A stretch of DNA of 24,317 nt from CAYHHI01 sp964356335 (GTDB taxonomy: Bacteria; Arandabacterota; Arandabacteria; Arandabacterales; Arandabacteraceae): NCBI GenBank assembly GCA_964356335.1, contig CAYHHI010000048.1:1-24317 (forward strand), given 5' to 3'. The notes under the pieces were generated by a model. It saw only the letters and a list, made by a program, of their open reading frames with translations, was not told the DNA's origin and made no database searches. A program made the position numbers and the translations under genes. Below, in pieces: positions 17,131-23,270 of the stretch (positions within the stretch are counted from its first letter, which is position 1; each line of letters opens with the position of its first letter).

Positions 17131-17273
17131 CCCCTTAAAGTATGCGGCAGGGAGACCTTGATGAACACAAGGTTGACACCGTCGAGAATGGTGGCCACGT
17201 CGCCCTCACCGTCAGGGCTCACATGCCAGGTACCCACCGCCGCAGGCCCCAAACTCACCACCTACCTTTTCAT
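17127..17273 (-). pseudogene. Decayed start of a secreted beta-helix (pectate-lyase-like) protein
   Basis: A clear ribosome-binding site (GGAGG, six bases from ATG 17271-17273) is followed by Met-Lys-Arg and then a TAG stop (17262-17264). In the same frame after the stop comes VVSLGPAAVGTWHVSPDG and EGDVATILDGVN, ending at TGA (17127-17129). The W-x-V-x-P-D-G-x-G-D-x-x-T-I pattern is the conserved opening of right-handed beta-helix proteins, usually followed by a long solenoid. Here the motif dissolves after ~30 residues and no solenoid follows. I read it as a 5' gene fragment with a nonsense codon at position 4 and loss of nearly the whole domain. Confidence 0.55.
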
Positions 17274-17398
17274 CTTGATCCTCCAATGCTTGTCGCATCC
17301 GCGCCAAAATGTGAAGGTAACCACGGCGACACGCGTCAGACAAATGGAAAGGCCCACCCTGGAAGGGGCTGCACCGTGTTACCGGGGCCCAAGGCGAG

Positions 17399-17941
17399 CT
17401 ATTCGGCGACCGGAGGCGCCTGCTCGGGCTGCATCCGCTTCAGCATGTCCTCTTCGGCATAGGAGAAGTGCATCTGCATTATCAACCAATTGCCGTCACG
17501 CTTCTCCAGGACGCCTGTCCAGCGGACGTTCTCCCAGTTGGCGGGCTGGCCGTTCCAGGTGTTGCGGTCGTTGAGGATACACGAATACCAGGCGACGTCG
17601 CCCGAGCACGAGAAATGCACGTCGAGATCTATGAACTCCGAGCCAACGGCCTTGAAGGCCGGATTCATGAAGATCTGCTCGACCTGCTGCTTGAAGGCGT
17701 CAAAGCCCCTGATGGTCCCCGCGTTGTCGGGAGAGAACCAGAACAGGGTCGAATCGTGGACGAATGACCTATAGAGCAGGGCGGTGTCCTTGTTGATCGC
17801 CCATTCGATTGAGGCGCGGATTACCTTCTCCACCTTCACCCTTTCGGCGGCAAGATCAGGCTTGGCATTCACGGATGAGCATACCCCCAGTGTCAAGTAC
17901 AGTGCGACTGCGATTGCGATGGGCCACTTCAACAGGTCCAC
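17399..17941 (-). CDS. Secreted NTF2-like / SnoaL-type protein
   Basis: 180 residues from a GTG (17939-17941) preceded by GAGGTG at seven bases. Residues 1-26 form a signal peptide (cleavage after VNA). The remainder is a cone-shaped NTF2-like fold typical of SnoaL/DUF4440 proteins: IRASIEWAINKDTALLYRSF, FDAFKQQVEQIF, and the terminal strand pattern VRWTGVLEKRDGNWLIMQMH followed by FSYAEED. Such domains bind small hydrophobic ligands or act as isomerases or cyclases; here the role is unknown and periplasmic. A 15-bp tandem repeat lies directly upstream of the ribosome-binding site. Confidence 0.85.
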   Translation of the reverse strand: MDLLKWPIAIAVALYLTLGVCSSVNAKPDLAAERVKVEKVIRASIEWAINKDTALLYRSFVHDSTLFWFSPDNAGTIRGFDAFKQQVEQIFMNPAFKAVGSEFIDLDVHFSCSGDVAWYSCILNDRNTWNGQPANWENVRWTGVLEKRDGNWLIMQMHFSYAEEDMLKRMQPEQAPPVAE

Positions 17942-17954
17942 GGACGTGCACCTC

Positions 17955-17984
17955 GTTTCTGGTTACGGTGTTTCCGGTTGCGGT
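17955..17984. repeat. Tandem 15-bp direct repeat in the leader of the NTF2-like gene
   Basis: GTTTCTGGTTACGGT (17955-17969) is followed with no gap by GTTTCCGGTTGCGGT (17970-17984), 13 of 15 bases identical. The repeat begins at the edge of the gene's ribosome-binding site. It could bind a dimeric regulator or be a replication-slippage product. Confidence 0.75.
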
Positions 17985-18022
17985 CCTGCCTGGGCGCCTA
18001 CCGAGAGGAGCCCTCTTCGAGC

Positions 18023-18051
18023 ATTATGCCAAGAAACTGAGGTCTTGCCCA
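18023..18051 (-). promoter_or_regulatory. Weak promoter candidate for the NTF2-like gene
   Basis: On the minus strand: TGGGCA (18046-18051, 4/6), 17 bases, CATAAT (18023-18028, 5/6); predicted start near 18016. This would place the 15-bp tandem repeat inside the leader at about +32 to +61. Confidence 0.3.
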
Positions 18052-18152
18052 GTCCTGTTCTGCGAAGTAGCCGCGCTATCGGCGCATGATGCCCGTGCTC
18101 GGCATCGCTCATTCCCGAAGTCAAGGCCCATGCGAACCTCAATCTCGCCCCC

Positions 18153-18181
18153 TTGACGCTCTGAGGCTTCTTGCGTATGGT
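18153..18181 (+). promoter_or_regulatory. Sigma70-like promoter candidate for the FG-GAP gene
   Basis: TTGACG (18153-18158, 5/6), 17 bases, TATGGT (18176-18181, 4/6). Predicted start near 18188, about 118 bases before the ATG at 18306. Confidence 0.4.
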
Positions 18182-18305
18182 GCCTCGGGTTGGGAAGCCT
18201 ATCCTCGGTGCATGTTTCACCAGGCGATCTCACCCACAGGCTCTGGACCTTTGGGCAAAGAGCGAGCTTGTCCGTAGTTCCAGGCCACGCGACAGGAGGA
18301 ATGAC

Positions 18306-19013
18306 ATGCCCTGCCGTTTGATTACGCTCGCAGCAATCCTATCCCTGACAACTCTGGCCGGCAGGTCAGCCGGCGCGTTCCCCACATCCACGCAGGGCAC
18401 GACAGCTATCACTTTCATCGACAGTGGCCAGCGCCTAGGTCAGGGAGTCAGTTTCTCCCCCATACTGGGAGACCTGGACGGTGATATTGATCTCGATCTT
18501 TTCGTCACCAACTACTGGACTGCCAACAAGGTCTGGATGAATGACGGAAGCGGCTACTTCACCAACAGCAGCCGGAGTTTTGGCTCCACCAGTAGCCACG
18601 GGGTCGCCCTGGGCGACATGGATGGCGACAGCGACCTCGATGTTATTGTCAGCAGGCTGCAAGGCTACGAGCCGACCAGCGTCTATTTCAACGTGACACC
18701 CAGTGCAGGGGTCGGGGGCTGCGGGGCTCTGCCCTCGACTCACCTTCTAGGCCAAAACCGACCGAACCCCTTTGGCCCGTGCACCGAGATCTCCTACAGG
18801 GTGCCTTCTGCAGGACACGCCAGCCTGAAGATATTCGACGTTCAGGGCAGAGAGCTCCGAACCCTGGTCAGTCAGTTTCATGCCGCCGGCACTTATTCGA
18901 TCAACTTTAATGGACGCGATCTTCCTGGCGGAACCTACTTCTGCAGGCTCGAGGTACGAGACAGCAGTGGGAACCAGGTTGTTGAGACCAGGAAAATGAT
19001 GTGTACCCGATAG
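18306..19013 (+). CDS. Short secreted FG-GAP/VCBS repeat protein with sorting tail
   Basis: 235 residues from the ATG at 18306, which is preceded by AGGAGGA; the ATG at 18301 is out of frame. Residues 1-24 form a signal peptide (cleavage near SAGA). Two FG-GAP/VCBS repeats carry calcium-binding-like loops: GDLDGDIDLD (55-64) with VWMNDGSGYF, and GDMDGDSDLD (103-112) with SVYFN. Residues ~145-235 are a FlgD-Ig sorting tail (NRPNPFGPCTEISYRVP, FDVQGRELRTL, GGTYFCRLEV) whose end is MMCTR rather than the usual hydrophobic LLVK. Relatives normally have many repeats folding into a beta-propeller; two is unusually few, so the gene may have lost internal repeats. An IS3 remnant begins right after the stop. 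Confidence 0.85.
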   Translation: MPCRLITLAAILSLTTLAGRSAGAFPTSTQGTTAITFIDSGQRLGQGVSFSPILGDLDGDIDLDLFVTNYWTANKVWMNDGSGYFTNSSRSFGSTSSHGVALGDMDGDSDLDVIVSRLQGYEPTSVYFNVTPSAGVGGCGALPSTHLLGQNRPNPFGPCTEISYRVPSAGHASLKIFDVQGRELRTLVSQFHAAGTYSINFNGRDLPGGTYFCRLEVRDSSGNQVVETRKMMCTR

Positions 19014-19050
19014 GGATATATCCGATCTGCGGTCTCTGAACTTCCAGGTG

Positions 19051-19146
19051 TTTTGGAGCGTTCATGGCGCGTGGTGGGTTGAGTATAACGAGTTTCCGCC
19101 CCATAGCTCGCTTGGCGACCTCACGCCGAGAGAGTTCGTGGAGTAG
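19051..19146 (+). pseudogene. IS3-family transposase C-terminal remnant
   Basis: The + frame ending at TAG 19144-19146 reads WWVEYNEFPPHSSLGDLTP then REFVE. This is the conserved end of the IS3-family integrase domain (usual form YNEhRPHSSLGyLTPaEF). The normally invariant Arg before PHSSLG is Pro here, and upstream residues lose similarity within ~15 codons. No catalytic DDE region, orfA or terminal inverted repeats are seen. It starts almost at the stop of the FG-GAP gene, suggesting insertion followed by deletion. Confidence 0.7.
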
Positions 19147-19220
19147 CGTTTGGCGCCGCCGTTCATTGGAGGGCTGTAGCGCCGGGCAGGTGTCAATATA
19201 GGACGGAACGCCAGAGAATC

Positions 19221-19238
19221 ACTGGCTCCTGGGGCAGG
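19221..19238 (+). repeat. Short direct copy of the tRNA-Asn 3' end
   Basis: These 18 bases match 22741-22758 at 17 positions, in the same orientation. The tRNA side covers the last two downstream bases, CCA, discriminator, 3' acceptor strand and the start of the T-arm. Similarity stops sharply on both sides. It could be an old attachment-site half, but no integrase lies between the copies. Confidence 0.4.
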
Positions 19239-19272
19239 TATCCCGGAGGTCTGAGTGGGACATATCCGCCGC

Positions 19273-21240
19273 TTACTCCGGCCCTTCGATGCGCTTCCTT
19301 GCCTCCTCCAGAATCCCGGACTTGGACCGATCCGCCTGGGCAAGCGCGGCAACCCGCTTCCATGCCTCGCGCGCTTCCTTCGCTCCGCCAGGGAGCTCTT
19401 CGAAAGCCGTGGCCAGCTCGTACCAATACCCAAGCTCGGGGGAGCTAGCTTTCGCCGCCTGAAGGTATTCCCGAAGTGCCTCGTCCATTTCTCCTCGGCG
19501 CCGATATAGCTGCCCGAGGTAGAGGTGGGCAGGTCCGCAAGCAGGGTCGGTCTTTAAAACCCGATTCAGTATTGTCTCCGCTTCGGGCAATCGTCCCAGG
19601 CCCAGATAAAGCCGCCCCAGGTCCGTGCGTGACGAGACGTCGCTCGAATCCAGCTCCGCCGCCCGGCGCAGTGCAGCCTCAGCTTCCTTGATCTTGCCCA
19701 GCGCGACGTAGGTCACGCCAAGCATCCTCCAGTACTGTCCGGCCTCAGGGTCTTTGGCCACCGCACCTGCGAACAGACTGGCGGCCTTGGTGAAATCCTG
19801 GCGGTCCCAATAGAAAAACGCCAGATCGTTCCGGGACACCGCAATGCGCTTATCGGGCCAGAGGGAGTTATCTCCCACCATTCTGCTGTAATGATCGAGG
19901 CTCAGCTGCGAACTCCGATTAACGGTGACCCAGGGCAAGATGTGGAATAAGCCGACAATAACAAGCACGTAAGCGGCGTATCGTAATTCCGCGCGCTCAT
20001 TGAGACCCGTAGCGATCCAGCACGCCACCGCCACAGCATAGGGCAACGATGCCATCGACCATAGGTCCCAGTCGCGACTCCCGCCGAGGCCCGGACGCAG
20101 CAGGAAGGCAAATCCGCTCGCGACTGCCGCGGCGACAAACAGGAGGCGGAATCGGCAGGATCTCCGAAGCGTCACGTTCTTCAAGAAAGCGAAAGTGAAC
20201 AACCCGGCAATGACCCAGCCCAGCGGAGAAATCAGAATCTGCTCGTTGAGAAAGTCCACCAGGTGCTTCCAAGATAGCAGCGTGTACTGCGAGATTGGAT
20301 TGGGCAAGAAAGGCACGATCATGCCTGACGTTTGGAGTCCTTTCGATCCCCCGGAAGTCACTAGGACCACGGCGAGGATGAGAACAACGAAGCCAGCGCC
20401 CGAGACAATACTCCGGACTGACCGCGCTCTGCCTTTGCCACCTTTGCCACACCCACTCAACACCAGGTACAAGAAGGACGGCACAAGGAAGACCAGCGCC
20501 TTATGGAGCGCCACCCCTATGAGAAGCGCGACACCAGCCCAGGCTAAGCGTCGAGCTCCCGCAAGGTATTCCAGCGCGAGCGCAAAATAGACAAGCATGA
20601 CTGATGTGGCCAGAGAGTAGCTTTCGGCGTAACCGAAAAAGAGTTGCACGCTCCCGAGAGTCAGCAGGAACGCTGCCACGAATAGCTTCCGCCCCAAGAC
20701 CGCACCGATGCGTAGTGCGGCGAGGACATATACGGCCCCGGCGCCAACACTGAGCACGGCATAGACTCTCTCCGCATCCCAGTTCCACAGGTGCCGCGTG
20801 AACTGCAAGACTCGGTAATGGATCCATCGATCCAGCGGTTCACTCGGATTGAACCAGGCGCCGTGGTCCAGAGTATGAATCAGGAAACGGCCATCTCCCA
20901 AGAAATGCTGACGGGTTCTCAGAAACCAGAACAGGAAGCAGACAAGTCCTGCGGTGATCACATCCACTGCTTGAGGGCTTAGCCTAAGCGGCTTGCTCGT
21001 TCGGGGCAACCGCTCTTGGAGCCTGAGGATACCAGTCCAAACCCAGGGAAGACAAAGTATGCACCCCGCCACGACAATGATGGACGACCATGTCCGTGAG
21101 AAGAAGAAGTAATGGTTGAAACCCCACGCCCAGTTAGAGTAAGCAAACGAGGCTGCCAGGTGCCCCAGAAGGACAAGCACGCCCAGACATGCGATGAGCC
21201 AGGCAGTGGCAGTCCCCGGCTTGGGGCGGACGTCATTCAT
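19273..21240 (-). CDS. Multi-pass membrane protein with C-terminal TPR repeats, GT-C-like
   Basis: 655 residues from the ATG at 21240 (weak GAGG site); an in-frame GTG at 21318 has no site and would overlap the upstream gene fragment. About ten to twelve membrane segments fill residues ~10-440. The loop FLGDGRFLIHTLDHGAWF and EPLDRWIHY has the acidic residue and placement typical of GT-C transferases. Residues ~469-634 contain about five TPR units (NDLAFFYWDRQDFTKAASLF, LGVTYVALGKIKEAEAALRR, LGRLYLGLGRLPEAETILNR, LGQLYRRRGEMDEALREYLQ). Such fusions occur in FCB-type and other metagenomic bacteria and are thought to act in envelope or glycoprotein synthesis; the substrate is unknown. The TPR part may scaffold partners. 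Confidence 0.8.
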   Translation of the reverse strand: MNDVRPKPGTATAWLIACLGVLVLLGHLAASFAYSNWAWGFNHYFFFSRTWSSIIVVAGCILCLPWVWTGILRLQERLPRTSKPLRLSPQAVDVITAGLVCFLFWFLRTRQHFLGDGRFLIHTLDHGAWFNPSEPLDRWIHYRVLQFTRHLWNWDAERVYAVLSVGAGAVYVLAALRIGAVLGRKLFVAAFLLTLGSVQLFFGYAESYSLATSVMLVYFALALEYLAGARRLAWAGVALLIGVALHKALVFLVPSFLYLVLSGCGKGGKGRARSVRSIVSGAGFVVLILAVVLVTSGGSKGLQTSGMIVPFLPNPISQYTLLSWKHLVDFLNEQILISPLGWVIAGLFTFAFLKNVTLRRSCRFRLLFVAAAVASGFAFLLRPGLGGSRDWDLWSMASLPYAVAVACWIATGLNERAELRYAAYVLVIVGLFHILPWVTVNRSSQLSLDHYSRMVGDNSLWPDKRIAVSRNDLAFFYWDRQDFTKAASLFAGAVAKDPEAGQYWRMLGVTYVALGKIKEAEAALRRAAELDSSDVSSRTDLGRLYLGLGRLPEAETILNRVLKTDPACGPAHLYLGQLYRRRGEMDEALREYLQAAKASSPELGYWYELATAFEELPGGAKEAREAWKRVAALAQADRSKSGILEEARKRIEGPE

Positions 21241-21298
21241 TTGCCTCGCCGTGTCAGATGTCTTGTCTTTGGCCGATTCCGTCCGGGGTACCCCAATC

Positions 21299-21796
21299 TT
21301 AATCGCAAGCCACCACACCGTCGATGTGACGGAATACGCTCACCCTTGCGGCAGGCGTCAGAAATCCCGAATCCATCCTGCCCCTCGGAGGCTGCTCATC
21401 GATGGGAACGATGTGGAGCCGCGGAGAGGAAATGCCAAGCGCGGCAAGCGTGTCCGGCACACGATAATCGCCGTAGTAGTATCCATATACCGTCGCATGA
21501 GACGTATCATCGAGCACGTATGCCTCTATGCCCTCGTTCAGGATCTCCCGCACGATCGTGGCTTGAGTGTTCATCAGACCTTCATAATCCTCCCGCAGCG
21601 GGACGGTCCAGCCACCATGATCTCTGACGATCCCCAAGATGTGGAGATACTGCTCTTCGTTCCAGCACACCACCACCCCCTTGACCTCTTCAAATTCTGC
21701 GGGCGTTCGAGGATTGGTCAGGCCTTGAGCATCAAGATTGGGTGAGAGTGGGGCAACCGCTATAAGAGTGAGGCTAAGCGTTGTGCAGGCGTTCAC
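21299..21796 (-). CDS. Truncated peptidylarginine/agmatine deiminase-like secreted protein (likely pseudogene)
   Basis: 165 residues from a GTG at 21796 with GAGGTG at six bases; the open frame continues upstream but through repeat DNA. Residues 1-~25 look like a signal peptide (CTTLSLTLIAVAPLSPNLDA). NPRTPAEFEEVKGVVVCWNE matches the N-terminal region of bacterial PAD-type deiminases, and IVREILNEGIEAYVLDDTSH fits the next helix and strand. The family continues with a RDYGPW-type catalytic loop and about 200 more residues. Here similarity fades after SSPRLHIVPIDEQPPRG and the frame stops, so catalytic residues are missing. I believe the gene has lost its 3' part, 59 bases before the TPR protein gene; an unrelated short secreted protein is the alternative. 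Confidence 0.5.
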   Translation of the reverse strand: MNACTTLSLTLIAVAPLSPNLDAQGLTNPRTPAEFEEVKGVVVCWNEEQYLHILGIVRDHGGWTVPLREDYEGLMNTQATIVREILNEGIEAYVLDDTSHATVYGYYYGDYRVPDTLAALGISSPRLHIVPIDEQPPRGRMDSGFLTPAARVSVFRHIDGVVACD

Positions 21797-22255
21797 ATCA
21801 ATCACCTCATGTACTTGAGGGTGAGGGGGCTCGAAAAGCACCGCAATCAGCTCAAGTGCTTGAGAGTCAGGGTCCCGGAAAAGCACCGCTGTGCTGGATA
21901 GCTCCCCAGTAATCAGTATAACTCAGAAGGGCAACTGCTGCCACGGGTAATCGCCAGAGACTGCACCCCTTGAACCTCTTACACAGAACTCTCGACATCA
22001 CCTCCCCGAGAGAGGGGGGAATTGGTGGGGGCATCGCGAATGCCCCAGCCCACGCCACGGCGCCGGGTCGGCGCTGGCAATCACTTCCCCACCGATATCC
22101 AGATTGGCCTGGACCCGAGCGTCCATCTGGAGGCGATCGATCTCTCATGTGGCCAGTGTGCACGAGATGTGATAATATCGCTCACGGGGTTGGGCACACA
22201 TTGGGTCACAGGCTTCGGTTCCGACCCCCTTGCAGTGTGCAGAAAGGAGAGAAAG
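21797..22255. other. Intergenic region between deiminase fragment and VOC gene
   Basis: 459 bases. Contains the palindrome-bearing repeats (21806-21889) and a perfect 7-bp hairpin GGGGCAT/ATGCCCC (22028-22046). It also holds an extended -10 candidate for the VOC gene (TGTGATAAT, 22168-22176) without a visible -35. A 43-codon minus frame at 21867-21998 begins with ATG after GGAGGTG and has a hydrophobic stretch like a signal peptide, but ends inside the repeats; it may be another gene remnant. Confidence 0.4.
21806..21889. repeat. Two 39-bp imperfect direct repeats, each with a 14-bp palindrome
   Basis: Copies at 21806-21844 and 21851-21889 (period 45 bp) share about 80% of bases, with identical ends AAAAGCACCGC. 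Each begins with a palindrome: CTCATGTACTTGAG (21806-21819, 6 of 7 pairs) and CTCAAGTGCTTGAG (21851-21864, apart from its central TG a perfect 6-bp stem). The first overlaps the ribosome-binding site of the deiminase-like gene, so a repressor could act here. Confidence 0.7.
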
Positions 22256-22648
22256 ATGGGCGACAGATTCGACACTCATGGTGATTTCAGCTGGACCGAA
22301 TTGCTGACCAGGGATGTAGAGGGATCCAAGAAGTTCTACAAGGAGCTGCTTGGCTGGGAAATGGACGAGATGCCAATGACGGAAGGAGCCTACACCGTCC
22401 TCAAGGCAGGCGGGCAGGGTGTTGGTGGCATCATGGCCATGCCGCCGCAGATACCGTCTCAAGTCCCCCCTCATTGGGCGCCCTATGTAACGGTGAATGA
22501 CGTGGACGCAGTGGCCAAGAAAGCCCAAGAGATGGGAGCACAGACCCTCGTGCCGCCGACCGATATTCCGGGCGTCGGCAGATTCTACACATTCAGAGAC
22601 CCGCAGGGCGCGATCCTGTCGGTGATCACCTATATCAAGCAATCCTAG
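22256..22648 (+). CDS. VOC-superfamily (glyoxalase/bleomycin-resistance-like) protein
   Basis: 130 residues from the ATG at 22256, preceded by AGGAGA at five bases. Two beta-alpha-beta-beta-beta modules are visible: HGDFSWTELLTRDVEGSKKF with YKELLGWEMDEM, and PHWAPYVTVNDVDAVAKKAQ with VLSVITY-like end (RFYTFRDPQGAILSVITY). PPTDIPGVGRFYTFRDPQG is the signature of a large VOC subgroup with two fused modules or dimers. These proteins bind a divalent metal and act on, or sequester, small electrophiles. The exact substrate is unknown. It is cytoplasmic and monocistronic, convergent with the tRNA. Confidence 0.9.
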   Translation: MGDRFDTHGDFSWTELLTRDVEGSKKFYKELLGWEMDEMPMTEGAYTVLKAGGQGVGGIMAMPPQIPSQVPPHWAPYVTVNDVDAVAKKAQEMGAQTLVPPTDIPGVGRFYTFRDPQGAILSVITYIKQS

Positions 22649-22675
22649 CAGGATCTGCGACAGAGGGAGGCACAT

Positions 22676-22727
22676 GCGCGGCTGGCGCCCACCCGAAATG
22701 GGACCTCTCTCTACGTCTGAGCCGCGC
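22676..22727 (+). terminator. Branched stem-loop between VOC gene and tRNA-Asn
   Basis: GCGCGGCT (22676-22683) pairs perfectly with AGCCGCGC (22720-22727), enclosing a 36-base loop that can form a small CCCA/TGGG stem. It sits between convergent transcripts and could end either one. There is no U-run. Confidence 0.35.
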
Positions 22728-22742
22728 TCCCAGACATATAAC

Positions 22743-22817
22743 TGGCTCCTCGGGCAGGGCTCGAACCTGCAACCCTCCGGTTAACAGCCGGATGCTCTAC
22801 CATTGAGCTACCGAGGA
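22743..22817 (-). tRNA. tRNA-Asn (anticodon GUU), CCA encoded
   Basis: The minus strand reads TCCTCGG (acceptor 5'), a D-arm with AGCTCAATGGTAGAGC, an anticodon stem TCCGG/CCGGA with loop CTGTTAA (anticodon GTT at 22783-22785), a T-arm GCAGG-TTCGAGC-CCTGC, CCGAGGA (acceptor 3'), discriminator G and CCA (22743-22745). All stems pair fully. Length is 75 bases with CCA. It reads codons AAC and AAU. Confidence 0.97.
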
Positions 22818-22871
22818 GCTAGCCTATCAGCTTATATGAACCGCACTGCCAAGCGTCCTGTTTGTAAGGCT

Positions 22872-22900
22872 ATGATATTGCACCCGGGCGCCGGTGTCAA
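22872..22900 (-). promoter_or_regulatory. Near-consensus sigma70 promoter of tRNA-Asn
   Basis: On the minus strand: TTGACA (22895-22900, 6/6), exactly 17 bases, TATCAT (22872-22877, 5/6). Predicted start near 22865, about 48 bases before the mature tRNA 5' end. It shows that the host's housekeeping sigma factor uses the classical hexamers. Confidence 0.75.
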
Positions 22901-22926
22901 GCCATAGCACATCTCTGCTGCCCCCA

Positions 22927-23130
22927 CCCTGACCTCTCCCGAAGGAGGAGGGAGCGCTGCCGTTCTAAGCGCAACGCCGCTACTCCAGCTGCCACTCCGA
23001 CCACCACACCGGCACTCACCTTGCCATCTTCCAGAGGAAGCGTCCTGACTCTATCTCGCGCCAACACCCGGGAGCGCCATCATTCTACGCGCCACTCCGG
23101 CGCTCACGATACCCTGTCCCAGAGAAAGAG
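22927..23130. repeat. Two diverged copies of an intergenic sequence
   Basis: Copy 1 (22927-23040) and copy 2 (23043-23130) share the blocks CCTGAC, GGGAGCGC, TTCTA followed by GCGC, GGC(A/G)CTCAC and CCAGAG(G/A)AAG in the same order. Copy 1 has about 26 extra bases. No coding potential is evident. It fills most of the stretch 22818-23151, which otherwise holds only the tRNA promoter; 23194-23270 shows nothing. Confidence 0.5.
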
Positions 23131-23151
23131 AGGAAAGTAGGAAGAAAAGTT

Positions 23152-23193
23152 GTGGCCCCCGCCGGTTCGTCCACAGCAACCGGCAGGGGCCAC
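23152..23193 (-). terminator. Strong intrinsic terminator of the secreted protein gene
   Basis: GTGGCCCCCGCCGGTT (23152-23167) pairs with AACCGGCAGGGGCCAC (23178-23193), 15 of 16 pairs, with a ten-base loop. On the minus strand the stem is followed by AACTTTTCTTCC, a T-rich tract. It lies 77 bases past the stop of the minus-strand gene. Confidence 0.8.
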
Positions 23194-23270
23194 TCCCCGC
23201 TTTGCTCACGAGCTAACGCTCAATACAGATCCTGCGTTCGCGCTCGCACTCGATTGAGTCAGGAGCTAGC

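Larger units (their letters stand above)
16898..17398. other. Intergenic region with remnant gene and promoter
   Basis: 501 bases between the Cys-rich secreted gene and the NTF2-like gene, both on the minus strand. It contains the beta-helix remnant (17127-17273), the promoter (17102-17130) and the ~200-base leader. The leader has a second Shine-Dalgarno-like run (GGAGGAGG, about 17000) followed closely by ATG and a 15-codon frame, and a small inverted repeat GATAA/TTATC close to its 5' end. No intact gene is seen. Confidence 0.45.
17942..18305. other. Divergent intergenic region between NTF2-like and FG-GAP genes
   Basis: 364 bases. It holds the tandem repeat (17955-17984), the minus-strand promoter candidate (18023-18051) and the plus-strand promoter candidate (18153-18181). 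Several open frames cross it but none has a ribosome-binding site or a recognisable product. Confidence 0.4.

Noticed and set aside
17098..17574. Plus-strand frames of 100-158 codons across 17.1-17.6 kb
   Set aside because: They lie opposite the NTF2-like gene and beta-helix remnant, lack ribosome-binding sites and have biased composition typical of antisense frames.
21797..21886. Glyoxalase-like tail (LFRDPDSQALELI) in the minus frame upstream of the deiminase fragment
   Set aside because: The similarity is short, and the same 15 codons recur because of the 45-bp DNA repeat, so it is more likely a translated repeat than a VOC remnant.
21867..21998. Possible 43-residue secreted peptide on the minus strand
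   Set aside because: The ATG is too close to GGAGGTG (two bases), the frame ends inside repeat DNA, and the product matches nothing; kept only as a possible remnant.
22927..23130. CRISPR-like array in the repeated intergenic region
   Set aside because: Only two copies, strongly diverged, with no uniform repeat/spacer pattern and no cas genes.
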